The notes beneath the pieces are model-generated. The model worked only from the letters and a program-made list of their open reading frames with translations, had not been told where the DNA came from and searched no databases. From Microbacterium jejuense (GTDB taxonomy: Bacteria > Actinomycetota > Actinomycetes > Actinomycetales > Microbacteriaceae), in contig NZ_JAEUAW010000006.1 of the NCBI RefSeq assembly GCF_019511665.1, positions 124,001 to 188,000 of the forward strand: a stretch of 64,000 bases of DNA. The letters are read 5' to 3'. A program made the position numbers and the translations under genes. Shown piece by piece: positions 50,281 to 59,634 of this stretch; the first letter of the stretch is position 1, and each line of letters begins with the position of its first letter.

Positions 50281-51687
50281 CTACTCCCCCGCGTCCGTCC
50301 GCGCGAGCGCCTCGAGCACCTGCGGGATGATCAGGTACACGTTGCCGCAGCCGAGCGTGATGACGTAGTCGCCCTCACGCGCGACCGTCGCGGTGTAGTC
50401 GGCGGCCTGCTGCCAGTCCGGCACGAAGCGCACGTGCGAGGGATCCGCGAAGGCGCCGCTGACGAGCTCGCCGGTGACGCCGGGAACCGGGTCCTCGCGG
50501 GCACCGTAGACGTCGAGCATGACGGTGTGGTCCGCGTACCGCTCGAGCACCTCGGCGAATTCGCGGTACATCTCCTGCGTCCGCGAGTACGTGTGCGGCT
50601 GCTGGATGGCGATGATGCGGCCGTCGCCGACGACGGTGCGCGCGGCCGCGAGGGCCGCCGCGACCTCGGTCGGGTGGTGCGCGTAGTCGTCGAAGACGCT
50701 GACCCCGCGCTCGACGCCGTGCAGCTCGAACCGGCGGACGGTGCCGGCGAAGCCCTCGACAGCCCGGACGGCGGCCTCGAGGTCATGGCCGAGCGTCAGC
50801 AGGACGGCGATCACGCCGGTTGCGTTGACCGCGTTGTGCGCGCCCGGGATCGGAAGCCGGGCGTCCACCGTGACGCCCTGGTACGTCACCGAGAACGAGA
50901 CGGGCCCGTCGGTGACGATGTCGCCCACGCGGACCACGGCGTCGGCCGCCTCGCCGAACGTCACCACGTGCGGGTGGCTGATCTGCGCGGTCACGCGCTG
51001 CGCGCCGGGATCGTCCGACGAGATGACGACGGCCTCGCGGGCCTCGTTCGCGAAGCGGGCGAACGCGGCATAGAACGCGTCGCGCGTGCCCCAGTGGTCG
51101 AGATGGTCCGGGTCGACGTTCGTGATGAGCGCGATCGAGGTGTCGTACAGCAGGAACGTGCCGTCGGATTCGTCGGCCTCGATCACGAAGACGTCGTCCG
51201 ACCCTGTGCCGCTGGAGACGCCGAGCTGCGCGATGACGCCGCCGTTGACGAACGTGGGCTCCACGCCGAGGTCGCGCAACGCGGTGACGAGCATGCCGGT
51301 GGACGTCGTCTTGCCGTGCGCGCCGGCCACCGAGACGAGCCGCCGCCCGCCGATGAGCCAGTACAGCGCCTGGGAGCGGTGGATGACGTGCAGTCCGCGC
51401 TCCTTCGCCAGGACGAACTCGGGGTTCTCGGGCCAGATCGCGCCCGTGTGGACGACGGTGTCGACATCGTCGGCGAGGTTCGCCGCGTCATGGCCGACGT
51501 ACACGGTCGCGCCGAGCTCGGCCAGCTCGCGCAGCGCGCTGCTGTCGGCGCGGTCCGAACCGGACACGCGGATACCGCGCTGCAGGAACATGCGGGCGAG
51601 CCCCGACATGCCGGATCCGCCGATCCCGATGAAGTGGGCGGCGGTGATGTCGTCGGGAATGGGAAGACTGAGATCGGGTCTGATCAT
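50281..51687 (-). CDS. murC: UDP-N-acetylmuramate-L-alanine ligase
   Basis: The product has 468 residues. The N-terminal Rossmann motif is [20 protein letters not shown], the ATP loop is [14 protein letters not shown], then [21 protein letters not shown] and [10 protein letters not shown]. It adds the first amino acid of the peptidoglycan stem. It is cut off from murG by the inverted GntR module and has its own -10 (TAGGAT) 9 bases before the ATG. Confidence 0.98.
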   Translation of the reverse strand: MIRPDLSLPIPDDITAAHFIGIGGSGMSGLARMFLQRGIRVSGSDRADSSALRELAELGATVYVGHDAANLADDVDTVVHTGAIWPENPEFVLAKERGLHVIHRSQALYWLIGGRRLVSVAGAHGKTTSTGMLVTALRDLGVEPTFVNGGVIAQLGVSSGTGSDDVFVIEADESDGTFLLYDTSIALITNVDPDHLDHWGTRDAFYAAFARFANEAREAVVISSDDPGAQRVTAQISHPHVVTFGEAADAVVRVGDIVTDGPVSFSVTYQGVTVDARLPIPGAHNAVNATGVIAVLLTLGHDLEAAVRAVEGFAGTVRRFELHGVERGVSVFDDYAHHPTEVAAALAAARTVVGDGRIIAIQQPHTYSRTQEMYREFAEVLERYADHTVMLDVYGAREDPVPGVTGELVSGAFADPSHVRFVPDWQQAADYTATVAREGDYVITLGCGNVYLIIPQVLEALARTDAGE

Positions 51688-51696
51688 GACCCGTCA

Positions 51697-51702
51697 ATCC
51701 TA
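51697..51702 (-). promoter_or_regulatory. -10 box TAGGAT for murC-ftsQ
   Basis: TANNNT match 9 bases before the murC ATG; needed because upstream transcription from murG is interrupted by the inverted module. Confidence 0.5.
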
Positions 51703-51762
51703 AGTTGGCGGGGGGATGCCGCGGCCCCGGCGCGCCCGGCGACCCCGGGAGGCCGGCATCCA

Positions 51763-51788
51763 TTCTGTATTGACACATTGATACAGAA
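51763..51788. promoter_or_regulatory. Perfect inverted repeat, candidate GntR (YtrA-type) operator
   Basis: TTCTGTAT (51763-51770), a 10-base spacer, ATACAGAA (51781-51788). It covers the TTGACA -35 of the membrane protein/GntR operon, so the repressor would block its own promoter. It lies 76 bases upstream of murC. Confidence 0.7.
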
Positions 51789-51799
51789 CCTTGTACAAA
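51770..51799 (+). promoter_or_regulatory. Promoter of the GntR module, TTGACA-N18-TACAAA
   Basis: A consensus -35 TTGACA (51770-51775) and TACAAA (51794-51799), which ends 6 bases before the GTG start at 51806, suggesting a leaderless message. Confidence 0.6.
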
Positions 51800-51805
51800 G
51801 AAGGC

Positions 51806-52723
51806 GTGGACCGTACGACGCTCTCCTTCAACATCGCATTCATGGCGATCTTCGCGGTCGTGCTGCTCGTCCTGCTGGTGGTGATGACGCGGCCCGCGTC
51901 GTGCTATCGACGAGCCGACGCGATGTCCGTCCGCCTGAGGCTCCCCTACGGCACGGCGGCCACCCGCGATGTGGTGGCCGCGCGCAGCCGACGGGGCACG
52001 ACGTGGGCGCTCACCGCGGCGCTGATCGGTCTGTGCGCCGCCGTGCCCTTCCTGGCCACGCCCCTCGCCCGAGAGCCCTACTTCCTCCTCATCGCGGTGC
52101 TGCCGTGCATCGTGCTGCCCACGGCGACGGCGAATGTCGTGATCAACCTGCGCGAGCGCCTCTTCCACCCCGCTCCGGACGTTCCGCGCATCGCCCGGCT
52201 CACGCGGATGCGCTCCCGCGACTACCTCGGGTCGGCAGGCGCCCGCGTCCCGTGGGTGCTGGCCGGCGTCCTCGCCTTCGCGCTCGTGGCGATCATCGCC
52301 GTGTCGACGGCGGCGCCCGGCCGGCTCGCCCCGTCCGCCGTCTCCGCCTTCGTCGCCGCCGCAGCGCTCACCCTGTGCCTGCACGCGGCGCGTCCCTTCC
52401 TCGATCGGCTGGTGCTCGACCGCCCGCAGCCGGCCGCCGACACGCTGGAGCTCGCGTGGGACGACGCCTTCCGGACCGAGACGCTGAGGAGCCTGGCACT
52501 CGCCGCCTGCCAGCTCAGTGGAATCGCCATCGGCATGGGAGCGATCGCCATCGCGCCGACGGCGACGCTCTGGGCGGCCGTGGCCATGCAGCTTCCCACG
52601 TGGGGAGCGATCGTCCCCCAGTTCGTCTACGTCGGCTGGAACGGGCGCCCCCTGCAGCCCGCGCTCTATCCCGACTGGCTGCGGGCGCCGGCCGGGAGCG
52701 CGGTCGAAGGGAGCGCCGCATGA
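51806..52723 (+). CDS. Multi-span membrane protein paired with GntR regulator
   Basis: The product has 305 residues and about seven hydrophobic segments; the first is FNIAFMAIFAVVLLVLLVVM and the second TTWALTAALIGLCAAVPFL. Between them is a polar loop with RLPYGTAATRDVVAARSRRG. I recognise no transporter or enzyme motif. Its stop overlaps the GntR gene start (ATGA), so the two form one regulated unit. It lies on the strand opposite to the surrounding dcw genes. Possible jobs, such as a permease, export component or envelope sensor, are guesses. Confidence 0.8.
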   Translation: MDRTTLSFNIAFMAIFAVVLLVLLVVMTRPASCYRRADAMSVRLRLPYGTAATRDVVAARSRRGTTWALTAALIGLCAAVPFLATPLAREPYFLLIAVLPCIVLPTATANVVINLRERLFHPAPDVPRIARLTRMRSRDYLGSAGARVPWVLAGVLAFALVAIIAVSTAAPGRLAPSAVSAFVAAAALTLCLHAARPFLDRLVLDRPQPAADTLELAWDDAFRTETLRSLALAACQLSGIAIGMGAIAIAPTATLWAAVAMQLPTWGAIVPQFVYVGWNGRPLQPALYPDWLRAPAGSAVEGSAA

Positions 52724-53097
52724 TCGTCATCGACCCCGGCTCGCCCGTCCCGCCGTTCGAACAGCTGCGGGCGGGGCTTGTGGATGCCGTCGCGTCGGGC
52801 GAGCTCGCCGCCGGCGCGCGGCTGCCCACGGTCCGTCGCCTCGCGGAGGACCTCGGCATCGCGCCGGGGACCGTGGCGCGCGCGTATCGCGAGCTGGAGG
52901 CATCCGGAATCATCGAGACCCGCGGCCGCAACGGGACCTTCGTCGCGTTCGACGCCGACCCCGCGCGCCAGCAGCTGCAGCGCGCGGCTGCGGCCTTCGC
53001 GGCCCAGGTGCGCGAGCTGCACCTCGACACCGACGAGGCCCTGGCGATCGTCGCGGCAGCGCTCCGTTCGAGTCCAGCGGCGGCTGCAGGTTCCTGA
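52720..53097 (+). CDS. GntR-family transcriptional regulator, YtrA type
   Basis: The product has 125 residues. The winged helix is PPFEQLRAGLVDAVASGEL, LPTVRRLAEDLGIAPGTVAR and AYRELEASGIIETRGRNGTF; a short helical dimerisation tail follows, the size of the YtrA subfamily, which lacks a large ligand domain. YtrA-type regulators usually repress their own operon with a linked transporter, and respond to cell wall or membrane stress in several bacteria. The inverted repeat at 51763-51788 is its likely target. Confidence 0.9.
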   Translation: MIVIDPGSPVPPFEQLRAGLVDAVASGELAAGARLPTVRRLAEDLGIAPGTVARAYRELEASGIIETRGRNGTFVAFDADPARQQLQRAAAAFAAQVRELHLDTDEALAIVAAALRSSPAAAAGS

Positions 53098-53117
53098 GGT
53101 CAGACGTACTCGCGAGC

Positions 53118-54203
53118 TCAGCCGCGCAGCGCCTCGTCGATCATCGCGACGACGTTCGCGGTGCCGTTCTTGATGCCGACGGATGCCGCGGCCTCCGCCA
53201 TTGCGGCGCGGCGGGACTCGTCGGCCAGGAGCGGGACGATCTCGGTGCGCACCGTGTCGCCCGTGAAGCCGGCATCCGGGAGCAGCATCGCCGCCCCCGC
53301 CCGCACGGCGGACGAGGCGTTCAGCGCCTGCTCGCCGTTGCCCACCGCGTACGGCACGTAGACCGTGGGGATGCCCAGGGCGCTGATCTCGCTCACGGTC
53401 GCGGCGCCCGCGCGTGAGACCACCAGGTCGGCGAGGGCGAATGCCAGGTCCATGCGGTCGAGGTAGCGCACCACGGCGTAGCCCGCTGCCCCGAGGTCGG
53501 GCAGGTCGGAGCGCTCCCCCGTCGCGTGCAGCAGCTGCCACCCGGCATCGACCACGTCGCGCCATGCGGCACCGTGGCCCTCGCCGAACGCCTCGTTGAG
53601 GCGCTGCGCACCGAGTGATCCGCCGAACACCAGCAGGACGGGCTTCGACGCGTCCAGTCCGAAGTACTCGGCCGCCTCGGCGCGGAGCGCCGCACGGTCG
53701 AGCGTGACGATCTCGTCGCGCAGCGGCATCCCCACGACGCGCGAACGCTTGAGCGGCGTGCCGTCGAAGGCGACCCCGACGGCAGCCGCGCGGCGTGCGC
53801 CGAGCACGTTGGCGAGCCCGGGCCTGGCGTTCGCCTCGTGCACGACGAACGGCACGCGCTCGCGGCGCGCGGCGACGTAGGCCGGCGCCGAGGCGTACCC
53901 GCCGAACCCCACGACGACGTCGACGCCGCGCTCCGCGATGTGACGGCGGACCTGTGCGATCGCCCGGCGGAACCGCGCGGGGAACGCCGCGGCCGCGCCG
54001 TTCGGGCGGCGCGGGAACGGCACCTTGTCGACGATCAGCAGCTCGTAGCCGCGCTCGGGCACGAGGCGCGCCTCGAGGCCCTCGCGCGTGCCGAGCACGA
54101 GCACCTCGGCCTTGGGCTCGCGGGCGCGCAGTGCGTCGGCCACGGCGAGCAGCGGGTTGACGTGCCCGGCGGTGCCACCGCCGGCGAGAAGATACGTCGT
54201 CAC
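53118..54203 (-). CDS. murG: MurG, lipid II synthase (GlcNAc transferase)
   Basis: The product has 361 residues. It adds GlcNAc to lipid I on the inner membrane face. The N-terminal loop is LLAGGGTAGHVNPLLAVADAL, then GFGGYASAPAYVAA, VVHEANARPGLAN, VFGGSLGAQRLNEAF and VVSRAGAATVSEISALGIP. The GTG start has TAGGCT 6 bases upstream, an internal leaderless promoter between ftsW and murG. Confidence 0.97.
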   Translation of the reverse strand: MTTYLLAGGGTAGHVNPLLAVADALRAREPKAEVLVLGTREGLEARLVPERGYELLIVDKVPFPRRPNGAAAAFPARFRRAIAQVRRHIAERGVDVVVGFGGYASAPAYVAARRERVPFVVHEANARPGLANVLGARRAAAVGVAFDGTPLKRSRVVGMPLRDEIVTLDRAALRAEAAEYFGLDASKPVLLVFGGSLGAQRLNEAFGEGHGAAWRDVVDAGWQLLHATGERSDLPDLGAAGYAVVRYLDRMDLAFALADLVVSRAGAATVSEISALGIPTVYVPYAVGNGEQALNASSAVRAGAAMLLPDAGFTGDTVRTEIVPLLADESRRAAMAEAAASVGIKNGTANVVAMIDEALRG

Positions 54204-54209
54204 TCCCCG

Positions 54210-54215
54210 AGCCTA
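54210..54215 (-). promoter_or_regulatory. -10 box TAGGCT, leaderless start of murG
   Basis: TANNNT match 6 bases before the murG GTG, within the 41-base gap after ftsW. Confidence 0.55.
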
Positions 54216-54244
54216 CCGGGCGAGGCAGTGCGGGTTCGGGGCGT

Positions 54245-55570
54245 TCAGCGGACGGCGCGCAGCTTCGCCCGCTCGCGGGCCGCGCGCGCCTCGGCGATCG
54301 CCGCTTCGCGTCGGGCGATGGATGCCGGCAGCGACCGCGCGAAGGCGAGCAGCACGCCGCACGCGACGAGCACCGACAGCAGCGACGTGCCGCCCTGCGA
54401 CATGAACGGCAGCGGCACGCCGAGCACCGGGAAGACGCGCAGCACGACGCCGATGTTGATGAGCGCCTGCCCGACGATCCAGATCGTGATGCCGCCCGCG
54501 GCGATGCGGACGAAGGGGTCGTCGGTCTTGCGGATGATGTGGAAGGCACCGACGGCGAACAGCGCGAAGAGCGCGAGCACCACAGCGCAGCCGATCAGAC
54601 CCATCTCTTCGCCGACGATCGCGAAGATGTAGTCGTTCGCGGCGGCCGGCAGCCAGTCGTACTTCTCGCGCGAATTGCCCAGACCGAGACCGAAGACGCC
54701 ACCGCTCGCAAGCCCCCAGATTCCGTGCAGAGGCTGGTAGCAGTCGTTGAAGTAGTCGTCGAGGCAGTTCGGGTTGAGGAAGCTGAGGAACCGGCGCATG
54801 CGGTCGGGGCTCGTGATGGCGAAGAACGCGACCGCGCCCGCCGCAGCGATCGCAGGAAGCAGGAAGATGCGCAGCTTGACGCCCGAGAAGAACAGAGCCC
54901 CGAGCACGATGAGCACGAGGATCATGGCGGTGCCGAGGTCGTGCCCTGCGATGACCGTGCCGATCGCGAGGATCGTGACCGGGACGAGCGGGATGTAGAC
55001 GTGCCGCCAGTCGGCCAGCAGCGTGCGCTTGCGGAACAGCACGAACGCCACCCACAACGCGAGTCCGAGCTTCAGGAACTCGGACGGCTGCGCCTGCACG
55101 CCTGCGATGTTGATCCAGTTGCGGTTGCCGTCTGCGGCGACACCGAGGCCGGGGATGAACACCAGCATCTGGAAGGCGACGCCGAAGATCAGGGCCGGCC
55201 ACGCCATCTTCTTGTAGAACGACACCGGCAGGCGGCTGGCGATGAACATGAGCGGGATGCTCACCGCGGCGAACATCACCTGCTTGAGCACCATCTCCCA
55301 CGGCGCCTCGCCCTTCGCCGTGGCGGTGGCGGACGTCGCCGACAGCACCATCACGAGGCCGAAGGCGGTGAGCAGCAGCGCCGTCGAGGCGATGAGCAGG
55401 AACTCGCTCGGCACCGGTGCGAACACGCGGCCGAGCGACACGCGCGCGGCGAGCCCGCGCCGAGAGGGCTTCTCGGCGGCGGGCGCGACGGGCTCAGGCG
55501 TCGTCGGCGTCGTTCGGCGCGGCGGGGTCGGACGGCTGGCCCGGGCCCGAGGCGGCTCTGTCGTCGTCAC
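54245..55570 (-). CDS. ftsW: FtsW, SEDS-family peptidoglycan polymerase
   Basis: The product has 441 residues and about ten helices. SEDS motifs are NRNWINIAGVQAQPSEFLKL, AGHDLGTAM (catalytic Asp), FAIVGEEMGLIG and FMSQGGTSLL. With the product of ftsI it polymerises septal glycan. The start GTG at 55570 makes a 77-base overlap with murD; the N-terminal 57 residues before the first helix are Pro/Thr/Arg-rich. A later GTG at about residue 44 would avoid the overlap, so the start is uncertain. Confidence 0.96.
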   Translation of the reverse strand: MTTTEPPRARASRPTPPRRTTPTTPEPVAPAAEKPSRRGLAARVSLGRVFAPVPSEFLLIASTALLLTAFGLVMVLSATSATATAKGEAPWEMVLKQVMFAAVSIPLMFIASRLPVSFYKKMAWPALIFGVAFQMLVFIPGLGVAADGNRNWINIAGVQAQPSEFLKLGLALWVAFVLFRKRTLLADWRHVYIPLVPVTILAIGTVIAGHDLGTAMILVLIVLGALFFSGVKLRIFLLPAIAAAGAVAFFAITSPDRMRRFLSFLNPNCLDDYFNDCYQPLHGIWGLASGGVFGLGLGNSREKYDWLPAAANDYIFAIVGEEMGLIGCAVVLALFALFAVGAFHIIRKTDDPFVRIAAGGITIWIVGQALINIGVVLRVFPVLGVPLPFMSQGGTSLLSVLVACGVLLAFARSLPASIARREAAIAEARAARERAKLRAVR

Positions 55571-57074
55571 CGGGTGCCTCCGTTCCGATCCGTTCCCTCA
55601 CGGCCGCCGCGAATCGGCGGCCGCGGTCGGCGTACGATGCGAACTGGTCGAAGGATGCCGCAGCGGGAGCGAGCAGAACCACGTCCCCGTCACGCGCCAC
55701 CCCTGCCGCCAGCTCGACGACACGCGCCATGACACCTTCAGTCTCAACGGCGTCCACCTCGAACACGGGCACCGCGGGCGCGTGTCGCTCGAACGCGGCG
55801 ACCACCGCGGCACGGTCCGTGCCGATCACGATCGCCGCCTTCGAGGCCGCTCCGCGTGCGGCGACGAGCTCCGAGATGTCGACGCCCTTGAGCAGTCCGC
55901 CGAGAACCCACACCGCGCCCGGGTAGGCCGCCAGCGACGAGGCGGCGGCGTGCGGGTTCGTGGCCTTGGAGTCGTCGACCCACGTGATGCCCTCGTGGCG
56001 CGCGACGATCTCGATGCGGTGCGGGTCGAGGCGGAACCGGCGCAGCGAGTCGCGGATCGCCGCGGGCGGCACATCGAGCGACCGCGCGAGGGCGGCTGCG
56101 GCGAGGATGTTGGCGACGATGTGGGGCGCCGCGAGTCCGAGCGACGACAGTTCGTCGACAGTGGTGAGCTCCAGCGCGCTCCTGTGCCGGTCGTCGAGGA
56201 ACGCGCGGTCGACGAGGATGCCCTCGACGACCCCGAGGTCGCTCGGCCCGGGGGTTCCGAGATCGAAGCCGATGGCGCGGGCGCCCTCGACGACCTCGGC
56301 GTCCTCGACCATGGCCTGGGTGGCGGCATCCGCCTTGTTGTACACGCATGCGACGCGCGTGTTGTCGTACACGTGCGCCTTCGCGGCCCGGTACTCCTCG
56401 AACGACCCGTGCCACTCGAGGTGGTCGTCGGCGAGGTTCAGGCACACCGCCGCGTGCGGCGACAGCGGATCGGGCGAGTCCTGCAGGCCCAGGTACCAGA
56501 GCTGGTGGCTGGAGAGCTCGACGACGAGCGCGTCGAAGCCGGCGGGGTCTCGCACCGCGTCGAGCACGGGAGTGCCGATGTTGCCGACGGGCGCCGCCCG
56601 CAGGCCGCCGGCGACGAGCATCGTCGCGGTCAGGCGCGTGGTGGTGGTCTTGCCGTTGGTGCCGGTGATCAGGATCCAGTCGGCGGGCGTGCCGTCGTCG
56701 CGCACGACCTTGTCGCGCACCCGCCACGCGAGCTCGACGTCGCCCCACAGCGCGATGCCGCTGTCACGCGCCCAGACGACGAGTGGATGCCGCGGTGCGA
56801 AGCCGGGCGACGCCACGACGACCTCGGGGTCGAACTCGACGAGCTCGACCGGGACGGCGTCGAGAGGCCCCGTCCACAGCCGCGCGCCGATGACAGGCAG
56901 CAGGCGCGCGTACTCCTCGTCGGCGTTCTCGGTCACGACGAGCACGTCGGCGCCCAGCTCGGTGAGCGTGTCGGCGACCGAGAAGCCGGTGACCGAGAGG
57001 CCGAGCACGGCGACGCGGAGGCCCTTCCAGTCGGCGTTCCAGCTGGTGAGGGTGCGCAGGCGGTCGGCGGTCAT
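55494..57074 (-). CDS. murD: UDP-N-acetylmuramoyl-L-alanine-D-glutamate ligase
   Basis: The product has 526 residues. The N-terminal domain has VAVLGLSVTGFSVADTLTEL, the ATP loop WILITGTNGKTTTTRL, SSHQLWYLGL, LADDHLEWHG and VDDSKATNPHAA. It adds D-Glu to UDP-MurNAc-L-Ala. The last 30 residues form an acidic, Ala/Pro-rich tail beyond the normal MurD end; its DNA also encodes the FtsW N-terminus in another frame. The start overlaps the mraY stop as ATGA. Confidence 0.97.
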   Translation of the reverse strand: MTADRLRTLTSWNADWKGLRVAVLGLSVTGFSVADTLTELGADVLVVTENADEEYARLLPVIGARLWTGPLDAVPVELVEFDPEVVVASPGFAPRHPLVVWARDSGIALWGDVELAWRVRDKVVRDDGTPADWILITGTNGKTTTTRLTATMLVAGGLRAAPVGNIGTPVLDAVRDPAGFDALVVELSSHQLWYLGLQDSPDPLSPHAAVCLNLADDHLEWHGSFEEYRAAKAHVYDNTRVACVYNKADAATQAMVEDAEVVEGARAIGFDLGTPGPSDLGVVEGILVDRAFLDDRHRSALELTTVDELSSLGLAAPHIVANILAAAALARSLDVPPAAIRDSLRRFRLDPHRIEIVARHEGITWVDDSKATNPHAAASSLAAYPGAVWVLGGLLKGVDISELVAARGAASKAAIVIGTDRAAVVAAFERHAPAVPVFEVDAVETEGVMARVVELAAGVARDGDVVLLAPAAASFDQFASYADRGRRFAAAVRERIGTEAPGDDDRAASGPGQPSDPAAPNDADDA

Positions 57075-58183
57075 GTGCGGGAGAGCCATTCGACGTAGAA
57101 GAATCCGATGCCCGACACCGCGAGCAGGCCCGCGATGATCCACATACGCACCACGATCGTCACCTCGGACCAGCCGCGCATCTCGAGGTGGTGGTGGAAC
57201 GGGCTCATCAGGAACAGGCGCTTGCCACGCGTGATCTTGAAGTACAGGCGCTGCAGGATGACCGAGCCCGGGCCGATGATGAAGACGCCGGCGACGAGCA
57301 CAGCCAGCAGCTCGGTGCGGGTGAGGATCGCCATCGCGGCGATCACGCCGCCGATCGCCATCGAGCCCACATCGCCCATGAAGACCTTCGCCTTGGGGGC
57401 GTTCCACCACAGGAACCCGACCAGCGCGCCGACGAACGACGCCGAGATGATCGCGAGGTCGAACGGGTCGCGTGTCGGGTAGCAGGCCATCTGCGCGCCG
57501 GACGACAGGTCGCTGCCGCCCCAGCAGGCCTGGTTGAACTGCCAGAACGCGATGAGGCTGTACGCGCCCGTCACGAAGATCCCCGAGCCGGCGGCCAGGC
57601 CGTCGAGGCCGTCGGTCACGTTGGTGCTGTTCGAGAAGGCCACGCCGATGAACGACACCCACGCGAGGTACAGCAGCCAGCCGAGGACGGCGCCGAGCGC
57701 CATGAACCACAGCGGCTGGATGTCGCGGAACATCGAGATGTACGGCGACGCCGGCGTCTGCCCGTAGAGGTTGGGGAAGTTCAGGGCCACGATGCCGAAG
57801 GGCACCGTCACGATGACCTGGCCGACGATCTTGCGCCACCCGCTCAGGCCCATGAAGCGCTGCTGGCGCACCTTCATGTAGTCGTCGATGAACCCGACGA
57901 CGCCGAGGCCGACCATCATCCAGATGACGAGCAGACCCGAGATCGTGGGCGGGTTGTTGCCGCTGTAGCAGCCGACCAGGTATCCGACGATGGTGCCGAC
58001 GATGAAGATCGTGCCGCCCATCGTGGGCGTGCCGCGCTTGGTCTGGTGATTGGGGTTGCGGATGTCTTCGGGCGTGCGGATGACCTGCGCCCACCCCCAC
58101 TTGCGGAACAGCCGCAGGAAGACGGGGGTGAGGAAGAGCGTGAAGGCCAGCGAGATCGCTGCCGCAGTCAGGAGGGATCTCAC
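57071..58183 (-). CDS. mraY: Phospho-N-acetylmuramoyl-pentapeptide transferase
   Basis: The product has 370 residues and about ten helices. Motifs are NPNHQTKRGTPTMGGTIF, VGFIDDYMKVR, NSTNVTDGLDGLAAGSG, VFMGDVGSMAIGG and SPFHHHLEMRGW, with the catalytic aspartates intact. It makes lipid I on undecaprenyl phosphate. GTG start overlapping the murF stop as GTGA. Confidence 0.98.
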   Translation of the reverse strand: MRSLLTAAAISLAFTLFLTPVFLRLFRKWGWAQVIRTPEDIRNPNHQTKRGTPTMGGTIFIVGTIVGYLVGCYSGNNPPTISGLLVIWMMVGLGVVGFIDDYMKVRQQRFMGLSGWRKIVGQVIVTVPFGIVALNFPNLYGQTPASPYISMFRDIQPLWFMALGAVLGWLLYLAWVSFIGVAFSNSTNVTDGLDGLAAGSGIFVTGAYSLIAFWQFNQACWGGSDLSSGAQMACYPTRDPFDLAIISASFVGALVGFLWWNAPKAKVFMGDVGSMAIGGVIAAMAILTRTELLAVLVAGVFIIGPGSVILQRLYFKITRGKRLFLMSPFHHHLEMRGWSEVTIVVRMWIIAGLLAVSGIGFFYVEWLSRT

Positions 58184-59592
58184 GAGAACGATTCTCCCAG
58201 ACGATCGCCCAGGAACCGGAGCCCGGCCGAGTTCGAGGACTTGACGAGCACGCGGTCGCCGTCGCGCAGCTCGCCCTGCAGGTAGTCGAACGCCTCGTCG
58301 GCGGTCGAGAAGAACACCGCCTCGTTGTCCCACGAGCCCTGCGCGACCGCCTCCAGGTACATGCGCCGTGCGCCGTCGCCGACCACGACGATGCGCTGGA
58401 TGCCCAGCCGCACCGCGAGGAGGCCGACGCGGTCGTGCTCCTCCTCCGAGTACTCGCCGAGCTCGCTCATGGCACCGAGCACGGCGACGGTCCGCTCGTC
58501 GGGCCCGGTGATCTGGGCGAGCGTGCGCAGCGCTGCGGCCATCGAGTCGGGGCTCGCGTTGTAGGCGTCGTTGATGATCCGCACGCGGTCGGAGCCGAGC
58601 GGCTGCATGCGCCAGCGCTCGGCGATCTCGACGGTCTCCAGACGCGCGACCGCGTCCGCGAGGCTCACCCCCAGCGTGGTGGCCGCGGCGATCGCGGCGA
58701 GGGCGTTCATGACGTGGTGCTCACCGAGCACCTTCAGGTGCAGCGGAACGGATTCGCCGTCGGCGGTGACCGTGAAGGACGTGCCGGATGCCGTCACGAC
58801 GACGTCGTCCGCCCGCACCTCGGCCTCCGGCCCGCGGCCGAACCAGCGCACCCTGGCGCCGTGCTCCGCGGCGATGGGGGCCATCGCGGCCACGCGGGCG
58901 TCGTCGGCGTTGAGCACCGCCACTCCCCCGGGTCGCAGCGCCTTGACCAGCTCGGACTTGGCGTGGAAGGTCCCCTCGATCCCGCCGAACCCGCCCGCGT
59001 GCGCCATGCCCACCATGAGCACGACGGCGACGTCGGGGTCGACGAGGCCGGCGAGGCGGGCGATGGCACCGGGGCCGCTCGCACCGAACTCGCTCACCAG
59101 GAACCGGGTGGTGTCGGTGACGCGCAGCATCGTGAGCGGGGCTCCGACCTCGTTGTTGAACGACGCCTTCGGCGCGACGGTCTCGCCCGCGCCTTCGAGG
59201 ATCCGCGCGAGGAGGTTCTTCGTCGTCGTCTTGCCGTTGGACCCGGTGATGCCCACGACGCGCAGGTCTCCGGCATCCCTCACCGTCTTCACGACCGTGC
59301 GCGCGAGGTCCGCGAGGGCCGTCACGGCGTCGGCGACGACGATCTGGGTGACGGACTCCGCGACCCGGTGCTCCACGATCGCCACGGCCGCACCGGCCGC
59401 GCGTGCGGCGTCGACGAACAGGTGGCCGTCCGTCTCTTCGCCCGGCTTGGCGACGAAGATGCCGCCGTCGGCGATGAGCCGGGAATCGGTGTCGACAGCG
59501 CCGGAGACGACGGTGTCGAGCTTGTCGTCGCCGGCGAGGAAGGCCTCGCCCGAGACGGCATGCGCAAGCTGTGCGATGGTGAGCGCGATCAT
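58180..59592 (-). CDS. murF: UDP-MurNAc-tripeptide-D-Ala-D-Ala ligase
   Basis: The product has 470 residues. The ATP loop is VGITGSNGKTTTKNLLARIL; KASFNNEVGAPLTML and INDAYNASPDSMAAAL are MurF-specific and separate it from MurE. It completes the pentapeptide. murE, which normally precedes it, is not here; upstream lies ftsI directly, 42 bases away. The ATG has no strong ribosome site. Confidence 0.97.
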   Translation of the reverse strand: MIALTIAQLAHAVSGEAFLAGDDKLDTVVSGAVDTDSRLIADGGIFVAKPGEETDGHLFVDAARAAGAAVAIVEHRVAESVTQIVVADAVTALADLARTVVKTVRDAGDLRVVGITGSNGKTTTKNLLARILEGAGETVAPKASFNNEVGAPLTMLRVTDTTRFLVSEFGASGPGAIARLAGLVDPDVAVVLMVGMAHAGGFGGIEGTFHAKSELVKALRPGGVAVLNADDARVAAMAPIAAEHGARVRWFGRGPEAEVRADDVVVTASGTSFTVTADGESVPLHLKVLGEHHVMNALAAIAAATTLGVSLADAVARLETVEIAERWRMQPLGSDRVRIINDAYNASPDSMAAALRTLAQITGPDERTVAVLGAMSELGEYSEEEHDRVGLLAVRLGIQRIVVVGDGARRMYLEAVAQGSWDNEAVFFSTADEAFDYLQGELRDGDRVLVKSSNSAGLRFLGDRLGESFS

Positions 59593-59634
59593 GTGCAGGT
59601 ACTCCGGCCTGAGGCAGCTATCCAGTACGGGGGA

